DNA of 64,000 bases, taken from positions 124,001 to 188,000 of the forward strand of contig JAQGDQ010000450.1 in NCBI GenBank assembly GCA_030141605.1. Reading direction: 5' to 3'. The notes under the pieces are model-generated. The model saw only the letters and a list, made by a program, of their open reading frames with translations, was not told the DNA's origin and ran no database searches. Positions within the stretch are counted from its first letter, which is position 1; each line of letters begins with the position of its first letter. Positions 1-11,478 of the stretch are shown piece after piece. A program made the position numbers and the translations under genes. The DNA comes from Tubiluchus corallicola. Its lineage: Eukaryota; Priapulida; Priapulimorpha; Priapulimorphida; Tubiluchidae.

Positions 1-1690
1 TTGTATGAATATACTCATGTATATTGCAATAGACTAGAAATAGTACTAATTATTCTGTGTACTAAAGGGGATTTATTTGTGTTTAGTTGTTACTGTTTCA
101 CTGCAAAATTTTTGATACTTTATCTTTTTCTTAGCTTATATAAGAATACTGGAAACGCTCTATGCAACAAAAAAGTAAATGTTTATTTTAGATAGTGTCC
201 AAAATGCTACCATGACTGATTAACATTTACTTGATATTATCATGTAATGATTTGTTTACAAGTTTATCACAACATCGCATGGATCTGCACTGAGTGTCCT
301 CTATATTTAGTAGAATTAAGTCACGTTTTAAGTTCTACTTTTTACAAAAATCTTAGCTTTATGGACTCTCAGACAGTATATTAGAAAAGGAATGTAATAA
401 CGTGATTAAATGTAATAATTTCAACTTATCACACGTTCATATGTGAAAAGTTATCTGAAAAACTATTGCTAATATGTGACAATTTATTAAAATTGATTAT
501 AAAACAATAATGATGCATTTTTGTAAACTAGTTCGTACATTTTTGTGGAAACAGTGCAGTTCCACTTAAATTTTCCATTGCAGTACTTCGTTATCTCACG
601 TGAGATGGCGCCACGCACACTTACTGTATTTTCATAAGTTACTTCGTATTAAACTTCGTATAATATGAAGCACAACAGAAAGCTCCTTTTTCCGTGTATA
701 TATTTTTCTATTTTCATCACAGGAACTACGTTGTATTGCCATAAAAGGAGTTATCAAAAAGCGAATCTGTTTTTCTTCCTGGCTTCAGTACATCCAGCAT
801 GAAGCATAACAACATTTTTCAATATAGTCATCTTCTTGATAACGTTTTCTAATAGCGCCAAAGACCACTGCCCAGTAATTTACACCTCACTGACTGGGAG
901 TTATAAAACATGATTTGCTTCTTTCGTTTTTTCTGCCCAACTGTAGTTTAGAGCACTATTTACCATTGTCATGAATCCATTTTTACATTATGATTTACGT
1001 TATTTCAATAGAGCTCTTTTCCTTTCTCCGCCTCCCTTTTTCACTCACTCACTCACTCTCTCACTCTCTCCTCCTGTCACAGTTCCTTCCTTTCTTATCT
1101 TTCTCTTCTCTCTTTTTCTCTCAGCCCCCCTCTCTCTCTCGTTTTAGTCGTTGCCTTTTTAACTTTGTCCTGTGAAATTCATTATTAAACCATTAAAATT
1201 GCCTGCTTGCAATTAGAATAATTAATGACTCACTATCGGCGTGATCAGCTCGAAGAATTTCTCTGCTGAAACGATACTCGAATTTTTTACAACCATCTTT
1301 CATACGCAGTTTGTTAACTTTTTGTCCACTGCAGATACTAACGAAGATCAACTGATATTCAAAGGAAACAAACAGTGACGAAATCATTGCATTATAAGTA
1401 TGTATTGAATAACTTGTCATAAAAGTTCAATAATAACTTGTCAATTTTCCTGCGCAAACACGGACAAGTGCTTCCACGTTAAATTTCCAAGGCAGAGGAG
1501 TGCTTCTTGCTTGTCGACTGTCAACCATAGGTCGTTTTGACTGCACGACGAAGGATGTGACCTCGCTTACAAAAGAATGAAAGTCCCACCGATCAAGTTC
1601 ACATGCACAGATCGGATAGGTCCTTCACCCTGTGTAGCTTGGCCGACATTGTCCAGCAATTAAAACCACGCAGTGATGAGAAGAATTAAA
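1..1690. other. No recognisable gene
   Basis: AT-rich non-coding sequence. The only local structure is a pyrimidine-rich stretch at about 1020-1145 (CT-rich with CTCA repeats). Open frames here are short, have no family resemblance and show no convincing splice-bounded coding stretch. Confidence 0.5.
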
Positions 1691-1699
1691 TTTGGTTAA

Positions 1700-2330
1700 A
1701 CTTCTGGCCGTCTATTTTGATGTTTCTTAGTTCTTCCCGCAAAAGGAAAACAGGATGATTTTTCATATCCTACTCTATTTTGAAAACGGTAAAAAGTACC
1801 ATTATAAGACATATAATAATGCCAACGCTTTCTGGTAATTAAATAATAAGTTAAAAACTTAATTAACGGCAGGCGAGCCCAGTTGCTGATGACACCACAA
1901 CTGAACATAATTTTCAATACCACAAGAACTTGGTGAGCGCATTGCACGCGTTTACGAAGGCGAAAATTGAACTATAGTGCAACATTCAGTATACATACAA
2001 AAGTTAAGTTTGGCACTGTGCTCACGCATGAGCTCTCGAACTTGTGCGCTACGTCACAACTAACTGCTCTGAACTAAAGGGTACAGTACCTGTTTTTTGT
2101 GCAACGCGTTTTAGAGATGCAGGCGCTAGTACCCATCTAACTAGCGAATGGCGAAATGCATGCAACAGCGAAGAACTAGCTGCGCAGTAAACGCCAAATT
2201 ACCATTCTGTGACAAGTTATTCTTGAAAAAATAGTTGTTCCTTTTCAATATTTGATATGGTAGATTGTTTTGAGCCATAGTTATAATGAAGTCGTGTTTC
2301 CTTTGACGCTTCGAAATAGCTTCGAAGATG
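1700..2330 (+). repeat. Dispersed repeat family R1, copy 1
   Basis: About 600 bp that align by eye, in the same order, with 56790-57380: a GGC(A/G)GGCGAGC block, a TGCACG(C/T)GTTT block, CACGCATGAGCT, TACGTCACA, a TTTTTTGTGCAA block, and GAATGGCGAAATGCA. Shorter copies in reverse orientation occur at 55330-55640 and 20470-20660. No coding capacity was seen. It is probably a non-autonomous transposon of unknown class; the termini are not defined. Confidence 0.7.
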
Positions 2331-2889
2331 GCATGACGCTATGCTTCTCTAGACCTCACGTGTATTATTGTGCAATGGCACACTATTTATGCGTATTCTT
2401 AAAAGAAAGATTAGTCTTCTGTGTTCGCGAAAAATGTTAGTAAAAAGAATTTAGTAATAAGAGAATTGTGAACGCAAGCGTCAAAGGAAGTTTTGGATTA
2501 TTCGGCAAATAGAGCAAAAAAGTCTTTGGCAATGAGCTAGTTGACCAAATACCATCTGAACGAAAAGAATTAGGTTGAAGCCAATGGAATTAAAGACGCG
2601 GCAAAATTTTAAAAAGTTACGCAATGTAAAGGATCTTAGAGGCTTGGTCGGCCAGGTTAAAGAAGAATAATTACTGGAAGATTTCGTGTGATTTGAAAAC
2701 AGCAAAGATGAAAAAGGTTTGCGAATAACGTTAAAAACTGGGAAAATTTCCTGTAAATTCTAGGGAGTAGGGAAAAGACATTGGCTCAATAGTTAAAAGG
2801 TTAGATTGAATAGCAAACAACTTGGAACAAACACCACTTGTTGTATGTTTAGAATTTCTGACTTTACAAGATTATTATACTTACGGCGG

Positions 2890-3159
2890 GTTCAGACTAG
2901 CGAGTTTTATAACTACGTAATTCGCAAGCATGTTCAGACTAGAGACTCTTCGACAGTAAGCTCGAGCTGATACTTCCTTCTCTATTCTCTGCGAGATGTG
3001 TGGAGAGTAACTCGCCGAGGCGTCCACACTAGACAGTCACTTGCAGGGAATCAATTCGCGAGTTAGCAATAACTTACCGACAGTAACTCGCAAAGCAGTT
3101 CACACTTGTGAGTTTGCAGCAAGGAGAAAACTCGCGATAGAAAATTTGCCAGTCTGAAT
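2890..3159. mobile_element. MITE family M1, copy 1
   Basis: About 270 bp bounded by inverted ends: GTTCAGACTAGCGAGTTTT at the left and a diverged AAAACTCGC...CAGTCTGAA at the right. The interior is rich in CTCGC/GCGAG motifs, so the whole unit is partly self-complementary. Two further copies at 29456-29723 and 35423-35694 share the ends and length. There is no open frame. The element is short, non-autonomous and of unassigned superfamily. Confidence 0.7.
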
Positions 3160-5190
3160 GAAGCTTTGTAGTCGCGAACCTGTTAAAATCACAGTAAAGA
3201 TAAAAGAATTAATTTGTATACCTGCGTCTAAAAGACAAAAAAAAAGATTTATTTAACAGACAACATTAGCACTAACGGCTATTTAGCGACGTACAATAAT
3301 ACAGGTAAGGACCCAACACACAAACAACGAATAACATGTAGGATATTCACCCTGGCGTTGGCAGTCGCTATCTACTGCGTGGTTGCAGTCCGAAAATCTA
3401 AACCACTCGGTCACCCAACCCTAAATAACAGACTGCAAGGTGTAACTGAAATTTATAAAAATGGATATAAATGTATGTAAAAGTCTACCTATTATGACTG
3501 TACTCCAGCGATCCGACAAGCTGTAGGCACTAAGTGCATCACTAACTAATGACCAGGCTCAAAATAAGGCTGTTAGCTTAGATCAGAAGTATAATTAGTG
3601 TTATGTTTCCAGCTGTTGCCAGAATCACATGTGTGAAACTCATCACTAGGCTTAATTAATTATAATAAAACGCAAGCTGTTACTAAACCTCATTTGTGCA
3701 AATTATGACGTTCATACATGCTGTAATTTTAGTTTAGTTGGAATTAAAGCTGTCGCTTGCGTAATAAATGAATAATGTTGCCAATTTCATAGGAAACGTT
3801 GTGCGTATCCATACATACGTAGGCTTTGTTTCATGTTATGCAATAGAAAAATTTAACTATCTGGAATAACTAGGTGTAGTTTTGCAAGCGTTTTAGCCTA
3901 GGATCGGTTCCTACTTTTTTAATGTGAATTCACTCAGTTATTGGTAGCGTGTTGCGTACTCTCCGTCAAGGCCACACCCTGGTCAACGAAGGGAACTCGT
4001 AGATCAACAACTCCTACCATGACAAAGAAACCATGCAGACTCACATATTGTAATGGAAGTGCGGGCTTTTGAAATGTAGGTGCAGACTGTCAAAAGGTCC
4101 CAAGGTCAGGTAGTACAAAGGCCATACGTAATCGCAGCTGTGTATCAAGCCAGGGCTTCTAATTTAAATTCATTAATCGTTGAAAGTATAAGTAAACAAA
4201 ACAAGCCAATAAAAATCCATAAAATTTGCTTATGTAAGGAGAATTTCTTCTGCTTGTTTTGCGTATGTCACGTGATTGTCTGCACGTGTATTAAGCACAC
4301 CTGGTGATGGAACACTGCACTTTTTAAACAGGTAACAGGTTAAACAGGTTGAAATGCGAAACTCCTACATTACAGAACATCAAAACTCACGTCTTACGCA
4401 ATAAACAGCTGACAAAATTATTAATAATACTGCAAAAGTTTTAACAATCAATCCTAGCTACGTCCAAATAATGAAAAATAAAAAGATAAACAAATGATGT
4501 TTTAGAGTTGTTTTTCTTACTAAATCAACGTAGTTTAACATTTCGATGCATATTTGTAAAAAAGGCAGTTAAGTGTTAGTTTCCTGCACCTTTACTCGTT
4601 TACGGTGTCAATGCTCTTCCAATTAGCTTTGAGTAACAAGAACTGTGTTCTAAAATTTGTGGAACTTTTCCGCAATATAAAATACGACTTTGTGGAACTT
4701 TTTCAAGGCAAAAGTAATTTTCCACAACCTGCTTACATCATGCAAACTAAACCTTGCCCTTCGGAATAACCTAATACTTAAGCGATGATAAGAAATCTTT
4801 CACACTAGAAATGTTCATTTCTTTCTTGCTGTTATTGCGAGACGGTCAGACATCGCAGGTTTACCATCTTGACCAGGTAAGTTCCATTAGCTACTCTTAT
4901 CCTTATAGTCGCTAATCCATTTTCTGTTAGCAACAAGAAGTGAAAGATTTGTCTTTTTAAACTGCAATGTTTTCTTATAGCAATGCAGTTTTATTATTCA
5001 TCATTTTTTTTTAATTTTTAAATTTAATTTTCGAGATTATGCGTAAGCATTTAACAATAACAATTGTCTTGGAGTCTTCTTTGAAATTAGCTGCATTGCA
5101 GCAATACAAGAAAAAAGATTAAACCGAAGAACAAATAGTCTCTCTATCTTATTAACAAAAGAAATGTCAGCTAAAACAGCAGTGTATACT
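3160..5190. other. No recognisable gene
   Basis: AT-rich sequence. I see no coding exon, RNA gene or clear repeat. An open frame at 4080-4307 has no family resemblance. Confidence 0.45.
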
Positions 5191-5194
5191 AATG

Positions 5195-5890
5195 ATCTGT
5201 TTCAGTGTAAAATCAGCTAATCCATTTTCAGATAGATTTTCAGAAATGTCCAACTCAAACTTTCAGACTTGTCCAATTGAAGTTATGAATATTGTCAGAT
5301 TGTCAAAATCAATTGCAGGAATTTCCATCGAATTTCAGTTTCGTCCAAATGAATTTCAGACTAAGCCGCCTGTATTAGGTAACACAATGTTTTATTAAAG
5401 AATACAAAAGAAGAATTGTTTTAATCACTGTAAACTTTATATAATTGTTTCTTTCAAATTGTCATTAGCTTTTGCAATATCAAATTTCATTATAGCCCTA
5501 GTAGCTGTTGGTTGTCAAAATATTAAAATGTTTTGTTGAAAAGCTTTTGGACTGAAGGGAAAAAGAACTTTGCGTGCATAACACCAAAAAATGAATAAGT
5601 GTTAAATTGCATTAGGTCTACCGGTAATTATTTTTGAACAAAATTTTTTTAACGTTTGTTGACGGTGTTCTTTCATTCGTTCGTTCATCGTTCGTTCGTC
5701 CGTCAGTTCGTTGGTCGTTTGTTAGTTCTTCCAATTGTAATACAGATGAAAATACAAATATAAAATACAATTTAACACAAATTAAAAATAACTTGGACAA
5801 ATCTGAAATTCATTTTGAGAATGCCTGAAAATGAGATGGACAATCTGAAATTGACTTGGACTTTTCTGAAATAGATGGAAATAATATAGA
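5195..5890. mobile_element. Foldback-like element FB1
   Basis: The left part (about 5195-5365) carries degenerate tandem units built from TTTCAGA and TTGTCCAA. The right part (about 5770-5885) carries the reverse-complement units TTGGACAA and TCTGAAATT. The two arms can therefore pair. The centre holds a GTTC/GTCC-rich tetranucleotide stretch (about 5675-5725). This arrangement, long inverted arms made of short direct repeats, is the hallmark of foldback transposons. No transposase frame is present. Confidence 0.55.
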
Positions 5891-5899
5891 ACTAAGAAA

Positions 5900-7050
5900 A
5901 ATGATTCTGTTTTTTCGTGTCTGGTAAATAAATGTAAAATATCTAAAGTTGGTATTTTTCGTTTTTTTTGAGTGAAATGCTGATTCAGTTGACTAGCTTT
6001 TATTTTGTATTTTTTTAATAAATCTACAATAGCAAGAACACGTTTGTAAATAATTACATCGATAAAATCAGTAACAGTACAGTCTCAAAGGGACTTGAAA
6101 AGGTATAAGTGAGGCGAGGAGCACTAAGCCATCTGAGAATATCACATGAATGAAAGAAAGCCGGTGTTCATTTTTATCAGGCACATAAAGTCGGTTTTGT
6201 AAAATTAAAGTGTGAAGAAGTAGGCACTTTAAAAGTGTTGTATGTAATTTCTACCAAAATTATTACTTATCAATCAGGCGATACGCGCTCAAGCTTATTA
6301 GCAGAGGAGACAAATTGCGTTTTAACTTCAACTTCTCTTTTACGTGCAGCGGATGAAATTAGTTAGTAGACATCTGATTGCGAGTGAGTGTGAACATGGT
6401 AAAAACTTTTAGTGATTGATTACAACTATTATGCGTTATTAATGATACTGAAAACCAGGAAAAAACTCAAAAGAAATTTCACGGAATGTGTTACTAAAAA
6501 TTCTGTTTTGACAAGAAAATTAATATACAGTATAATTTTCAATAACAGATGGCACCACTAGCCTGATTCTTAACAGAGCGTTAGAAAGTAATACATCAGC
6601 GTATGCTTTAGAGCGAAACTTCTAAAAGACTCCTCTACAATTTCTGAAATTCAGTGTAAAATCATATGACTAAGCCTGGAAATATGGAAACAATGCCATT
6701 CCCTTATAGCTAAGAAGAAAGGTGGTGGAATGTGTGCCTTTAAGATGTGTGTTTTCTGCATTTCACATTTTTACTGAGTATTTTACACAACAAAATGAAT
6801 AACAAGTTCGACAAGCTCAAAATTATTAAGGAAAAGCGTCCAGCAGGATTACTGCATTCACAACAAAAACATTTAAATAATAAAAGTAATAATAAAAAAG
6901 GAAAGGTGATTAAAACTGTTATTAATCTATTCTATGGCGTAACAATATTAGCCACGCAGACACAATACTGCCACTGACGTGCATTATCTTAACTCTAAAA
7001 TAACATAAAAGGTTAGAAATTACATTATTAAACAATGCACACGCGTGCGT
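5900..7050. other. No recognisable gene
   Basis: AT-rich. An open frame at 6747-6977 is lysine- and asparagine-rich, unlike any family I know, and is probably chance. Confidence 0.45.
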
Positions 7051-7054
7051 ATAT

Positions 7055-8930
7055 CGGAAAGTTTGGTACAAGTAACTTTGGTACGCGGTAATTTTGGTAC
7101 AGGAAAATTTGGTACTATCATCTCAAGGTACAAGGTACGGGGAATGTTTGGTAGTAGGAAACTATGGTACCAAGATTGTTTAGTTCTAAGAAATATTGAT
7201 ACGAGGAAGTTTTGGTACTAGGAAAATATGGTACCAGGATTTGTTAGTACTAAGAAATATTGATACGAGGAAGTTTTGGTACTAGGAAAATATAGTACGA
7301 GGAAAATTTGATACTAGGAAAGTTTGGTACTGGAAAATTTGGTACTAAACAAAAAGAAAGCATTTCTATATCTCAGTATAAAACAATTGTTTCAACGAGA
7401 AAATAAAGAAGTTTATTTAGTATGGAGGAAATCTGGTATTAGGAAAGTATGGTTTATTAAAATGTTCCTAATACATTATACTGTAATTAATAGTTACTGG
7501 CAACTAAAATTTCATCCGTGGTTATCTTATCCATGTATTTACATTTCAGAATTCTTTGCATAATATTTTCTATTACACAATGCCAGAATTTCTCAAATTT
7601 TTCTATTACATCACCCCTTTCAGTAGTACCAAGCCTACCATAGCCACCAACTTTGTAAGTCTTTTGAAAACGTGCTAATTTTTAGCAGATACTTTACTTC
7701 AAAATTTAAAAGATTAATCACAACAGAAAAAGTAACAACAAAAAATGTTTATTATTGTTTATGAATGTGTATCAATGTTTCTTAACAAGGATTGATTTAG
7801 CTTTAATGATAAGGATGTATTTGCTTTTTTGATACAAACTCCATGACCCCCAGAAAAAGACTCATGACCATTTTGGGGGTCATGACCCACAGTTTGAGAA
7901 CGCATGCACAATACTATCTCATATTTTATGGGGCATGGCTAGTTATAAGTAATAGAAAGTTTTGCCAAATTTGAAAAGTGAGTACTATTTATTCCCATTA
8001 GCAATAATAAAAGCATTTTGCATAAATTGAGTACTGAATTTAAATCATTGGAATTATCAAGAGCACAGCAATTGTGGCACATAGTGTAGTGCCAGTAGTA
8101 ACTACTGTGTGCAGTAGTAATCACTGTCAGTCTCGCTTTTGCTACAATTGTCATTATCATTGTCACTGTCAAGATCATCATCAATGTCTTACATGTCATC
8201 GTTATCACTGTCATCATCGTCATCATTATTATCATCATCACTATTGTGATCGTTGTCATCATCAATATTATTGTCATCGCTATCACTGTAATCATCCATT
8301 GGTATTTATAGGCACAACAACAAGAACAGTAACAGTTGAAATGGTGATGGTGATAATAATTATGATGTTCACTGCTAACAATTTTAACAGCAGCAGCAGC
8401 AACGGCAACAAAATGACGAACGTAACGATGACAGTAATAATGATGATGATGGTGGTGGTAGTAGTAGTAATCACAATAAAAGAGCAAGCAAGAAACAAAC
8501 AAACAACAACAATGACAAATAAACAACAGGCATACAAACAAAGGGGATGCGAAAAAAACAAATAGAAGCAAATGCAATAACATGAGCCTCTATAACTTGT
8601 TTGAGTAGCTTATATAAAATATATTTTCCTAGTGCCAAACTTTCCGAGTACGAATCTTTCCTAGTGCCAAACTTGTTCCGTACCATTTTTACCTTGTACC
8701 ATATTTATTTATGCCAAAGATACCTGACAAAACTTCGTTAGTACCATATTTACCAGTATCATATTTATTCTGTGCCAAATTTTCCCAGTACCAAAATTAC
8801 CGCGTACCAAAAATTCCTAGTACCAAATTTTCCCGGTACCAAAATTTCCTCGTACCAAAATTGCCAGTACCAAACTTAGCTGTACCAAACTTACTAGTAC
8901 CAAAGTTACCGCGCACCATACCATGCATAC
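7055..8930. mobile_element. Foldback-like element FB2 with GGTAC arms
   Basis: The left arm (about 7060-7345) is a run of roughly 15-22 bp degenerate units of the form TTTGGTACNAGGAAAA. The right arm (about 8630-8930) is a run of the complementary units TTTTCCNNGTACCAAA. GGTACC palindromes recur in both arms. The 1.3 kb centre includes a CAT/CAA-rich low-complexity block. No transposase was recognised. The structure matches foldback elements, whose inverted arms are built from tandem subrepeats. Confidence 0.65.
8140..8475. repeat. CAT/GTT-type trinucleotide-rich block
   Basis: Imperfect TCA/CAT trinucleotides followed by CAG/CAA and GATGAT/GGTGGT stretches. They give long spurious open frames on both strands (His/Tyr-rich, Met/Thr-rich), which I do not count as genes. 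Confidence 0.8.
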
Positions 8931-8942
8931 TATAATCCGTCA

Positions 8943-9032
8943 TTCATGACAAAAATACAGATTGGAAAGATTTTAAAAAGGCTGTTCAGGAGTATCACTC
9001 ACGAGAATTGCAAGAACTGGAATTATATGTAA
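8943..9032 (+). other. Possible orphan exon-like stretch
   Basis: An open stretch reads DKNTDWKDFKKAVQEY and continues with a charged helical sequence up to TTATAT, followed by a GTAAGT donor consensus. Residue usage looks more protein-like than the surroundings. No acceptor, family or partner exon was identified, so it may be chance or a relic. Confidence 0.2.
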
Positions 9033-9044
9033 GTATTGGAGTAT

Positions 9045-11478
9045 TGGACTATAGACACGATATTAGACCATAGATGAATTAGAAAAAAAATATTAGAAGA
9101 TTACTCCCTTATGGCGTAGCCAATGCTTCGTTTGGGTAAAAAGCGAAATACTTGTAGTTCAGCTGTGAAATCGTCTTCCATCATCAACCATCGGTGATTC
9201 ATGAGTTGACAATTACAAAGGACATTTGAGAGAGGACCGCTCACATATAGTTACCGCCTAGGTAACATATAGTTACCTACATATAGTTACCTTATTTCTC
9301 TGAATAAGATATTCTTGGATAGGGCATTTATATTTCTGTGCTCAATGCAGAAGAGAAGAAAAACAAGTACCAAATTTTTAAAACTATCAAATGCTGCAGT
9401 ACAGATCTTGCTGTAGGGAAACGGGGTACTTTCCCCTCCACAATAACTTGGAAATTTGAAACTCATCTTGACAAGAAACTAAACGCTTTCTAAACGTAAT
9501 TTTACAGCTGCATCGCGCAATTTCTCGTGATTAATTTTTATCCACATTTCCAAACTCTAAAGTCATCGCAAAAATTGGGCAGTAATAATCATTCTACCAT
9601 AAGTAAACTGTAAATTGAAAATGTTTAATGACCTAGATAGACAGATAGATAAATTTATAGACTGATATACAATCATGGAGATGGTCACAGCAAAATCAGT
9701 CCATAGAAATAACATTCGAAGTGTATAAAAATTATTTTCCACAAAATTTCACTTACGAACCGTTACAACTGGTTGTTGCATTCAGTTTTATAAATCATTA
9801 CTTTATATGCTTTATATAATTATAATAATTATAATACGTTATATCATAATATAACTCAAACACTATTAGCATACATATTTAAAGCCTCTGTTACAAATTC
9901 ACACACCAAATTTGCCTTTGATTTTAAAGAATGACCGTAAATTTGAGAAATCTACATTATTATAGACAATTCTCAAATTACGAGTATGTGTGCATTCAGA
10001 TATAACACGATGCTCTGTCTGTACCAGCCCACACAACCTCAGTAAATGTGCTCACCGGCCAGTTTCTATTGCAAGCCCGTGAGCAGATAAGAAAACTCCA
10101 CCCTTTGGGATTCGGGTGAGTTAGAAGTATATACGACCGATACCGATAAATCTGACTTTAACTCGCGATATGTTTTAAACTTTGACTTCTGATTGTCGAA
10201 CTCGGTGTTTTTAGCTGTTTAGATCGTCTTCCAGAATATCGCCTTTCGATCCTCACATACGTATCTAGCATATGGTGTACTTGAAGCCAAACGCAGATTA
10301 TATGCAAAAATGAGGGAGTCACCAACCTGCTCGATCTGAAAGAATGCGGCTAAAATACCGGTACTGCGCATTCCTAATAAATCCGTTGTCAGCGGGAAGG
10401 CCGAATTCTGCCAAACAGAGATCATGTGCTGTCATAGTTCTGACACCAAGTAAAGTTCTTACTGCAGTCATATCAGCAGAGTGAACAGGCTCAAGTTATT
10501 TGTAAGCCATGATTCTCAACTGTAAACAACGGCTGACAACATCGCAAACTCCAATACTTAGGCAGTCACTATTCTTGTAAACGAACGAAACAAAATTTAG
10601 TACTTGGCAGAATTTTTCTTCGCAGCGTTTAGACAAAGAAAGAACCATCTTCCTGCAAGTTGAAAGCTACTCTCCTAAATAACATTAGAAGTCACAGTGT
10701 TTAACAACTAAGCTATGACTGACTAAATTCGCATTATTATTTGCATTTCCATTTAAAACCATAAATTTTGTTTTTTCTCATTAATCTGCATCCCTGACCT
10801 GCTGCAAAATTCTTGCAAAATGTCCAACTTTTTCAGCCTAGATTCTATCATCCATAATACTAGTGTCCATGAACAGTAAGCTGTGTAGCTGACCCAAAAA
10901 GCCTTCCTCGTCAAACTTTGCTTTCAAATCACGAATAAGTGGATTTATGTAGATTTTAGTTTTTTTTAATTTATGAGTTTATTTCAGCTAAAAGCCATAT
11001 ACAAATATATACACACTTACAATAAAATTGAAACTATAGCACGCAATTTCAAAAATCTGTAACTTAAAATCACATAAAATTAAATATTAGGGTACACAAA
11101 GTAAAAGTTATCCTATACGCAGAGGTTATATAATTGAACCTGATAAAAGTGCCTGCGACCAGAGCCACACAAAGTTTGAGTTATGTCGTATGTCAGATAC
11201 ATTAATGAAACCATTAATAATGTAATTAACGGTTAATAATAGTAAAAATTTCCCGGACAGGAGACGAACAATTTTGACAATTTTGACCTTGAACAATTCG
11301 ATCAGTAACCAGCTATGTGATGAGTTCACATTGGTTATTGTAACCTGGGTTTTAGGGACTTTGTACGAACTTTGTCATCTCTATAAAGTTTTAATTTGAT
11401 GCTACTTAAATAGATAATACTACAGTATATTACTCTTACTATATTTTATCTGTTTTCGTGTTTAGTACAGAAGACACA
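9045..11478. other. No recognisable gene
   Basis: Upstream flank of the methyltransferase gene. There is a small direct repeat of ACATATAGTTACC at about 9244-9297. No promoter can be assigned with confidence, and no coding exon was seen. Confidence 0.45.

Noticed and set aside
7939-8583. Long open frames on both strands (214, 163 and 89 aa)
   Set aside because: They are translations of CAT/CAA/GTT trinucleotide repeats (runs of His, Tyr, Met, Thr), and both strands are open at once.
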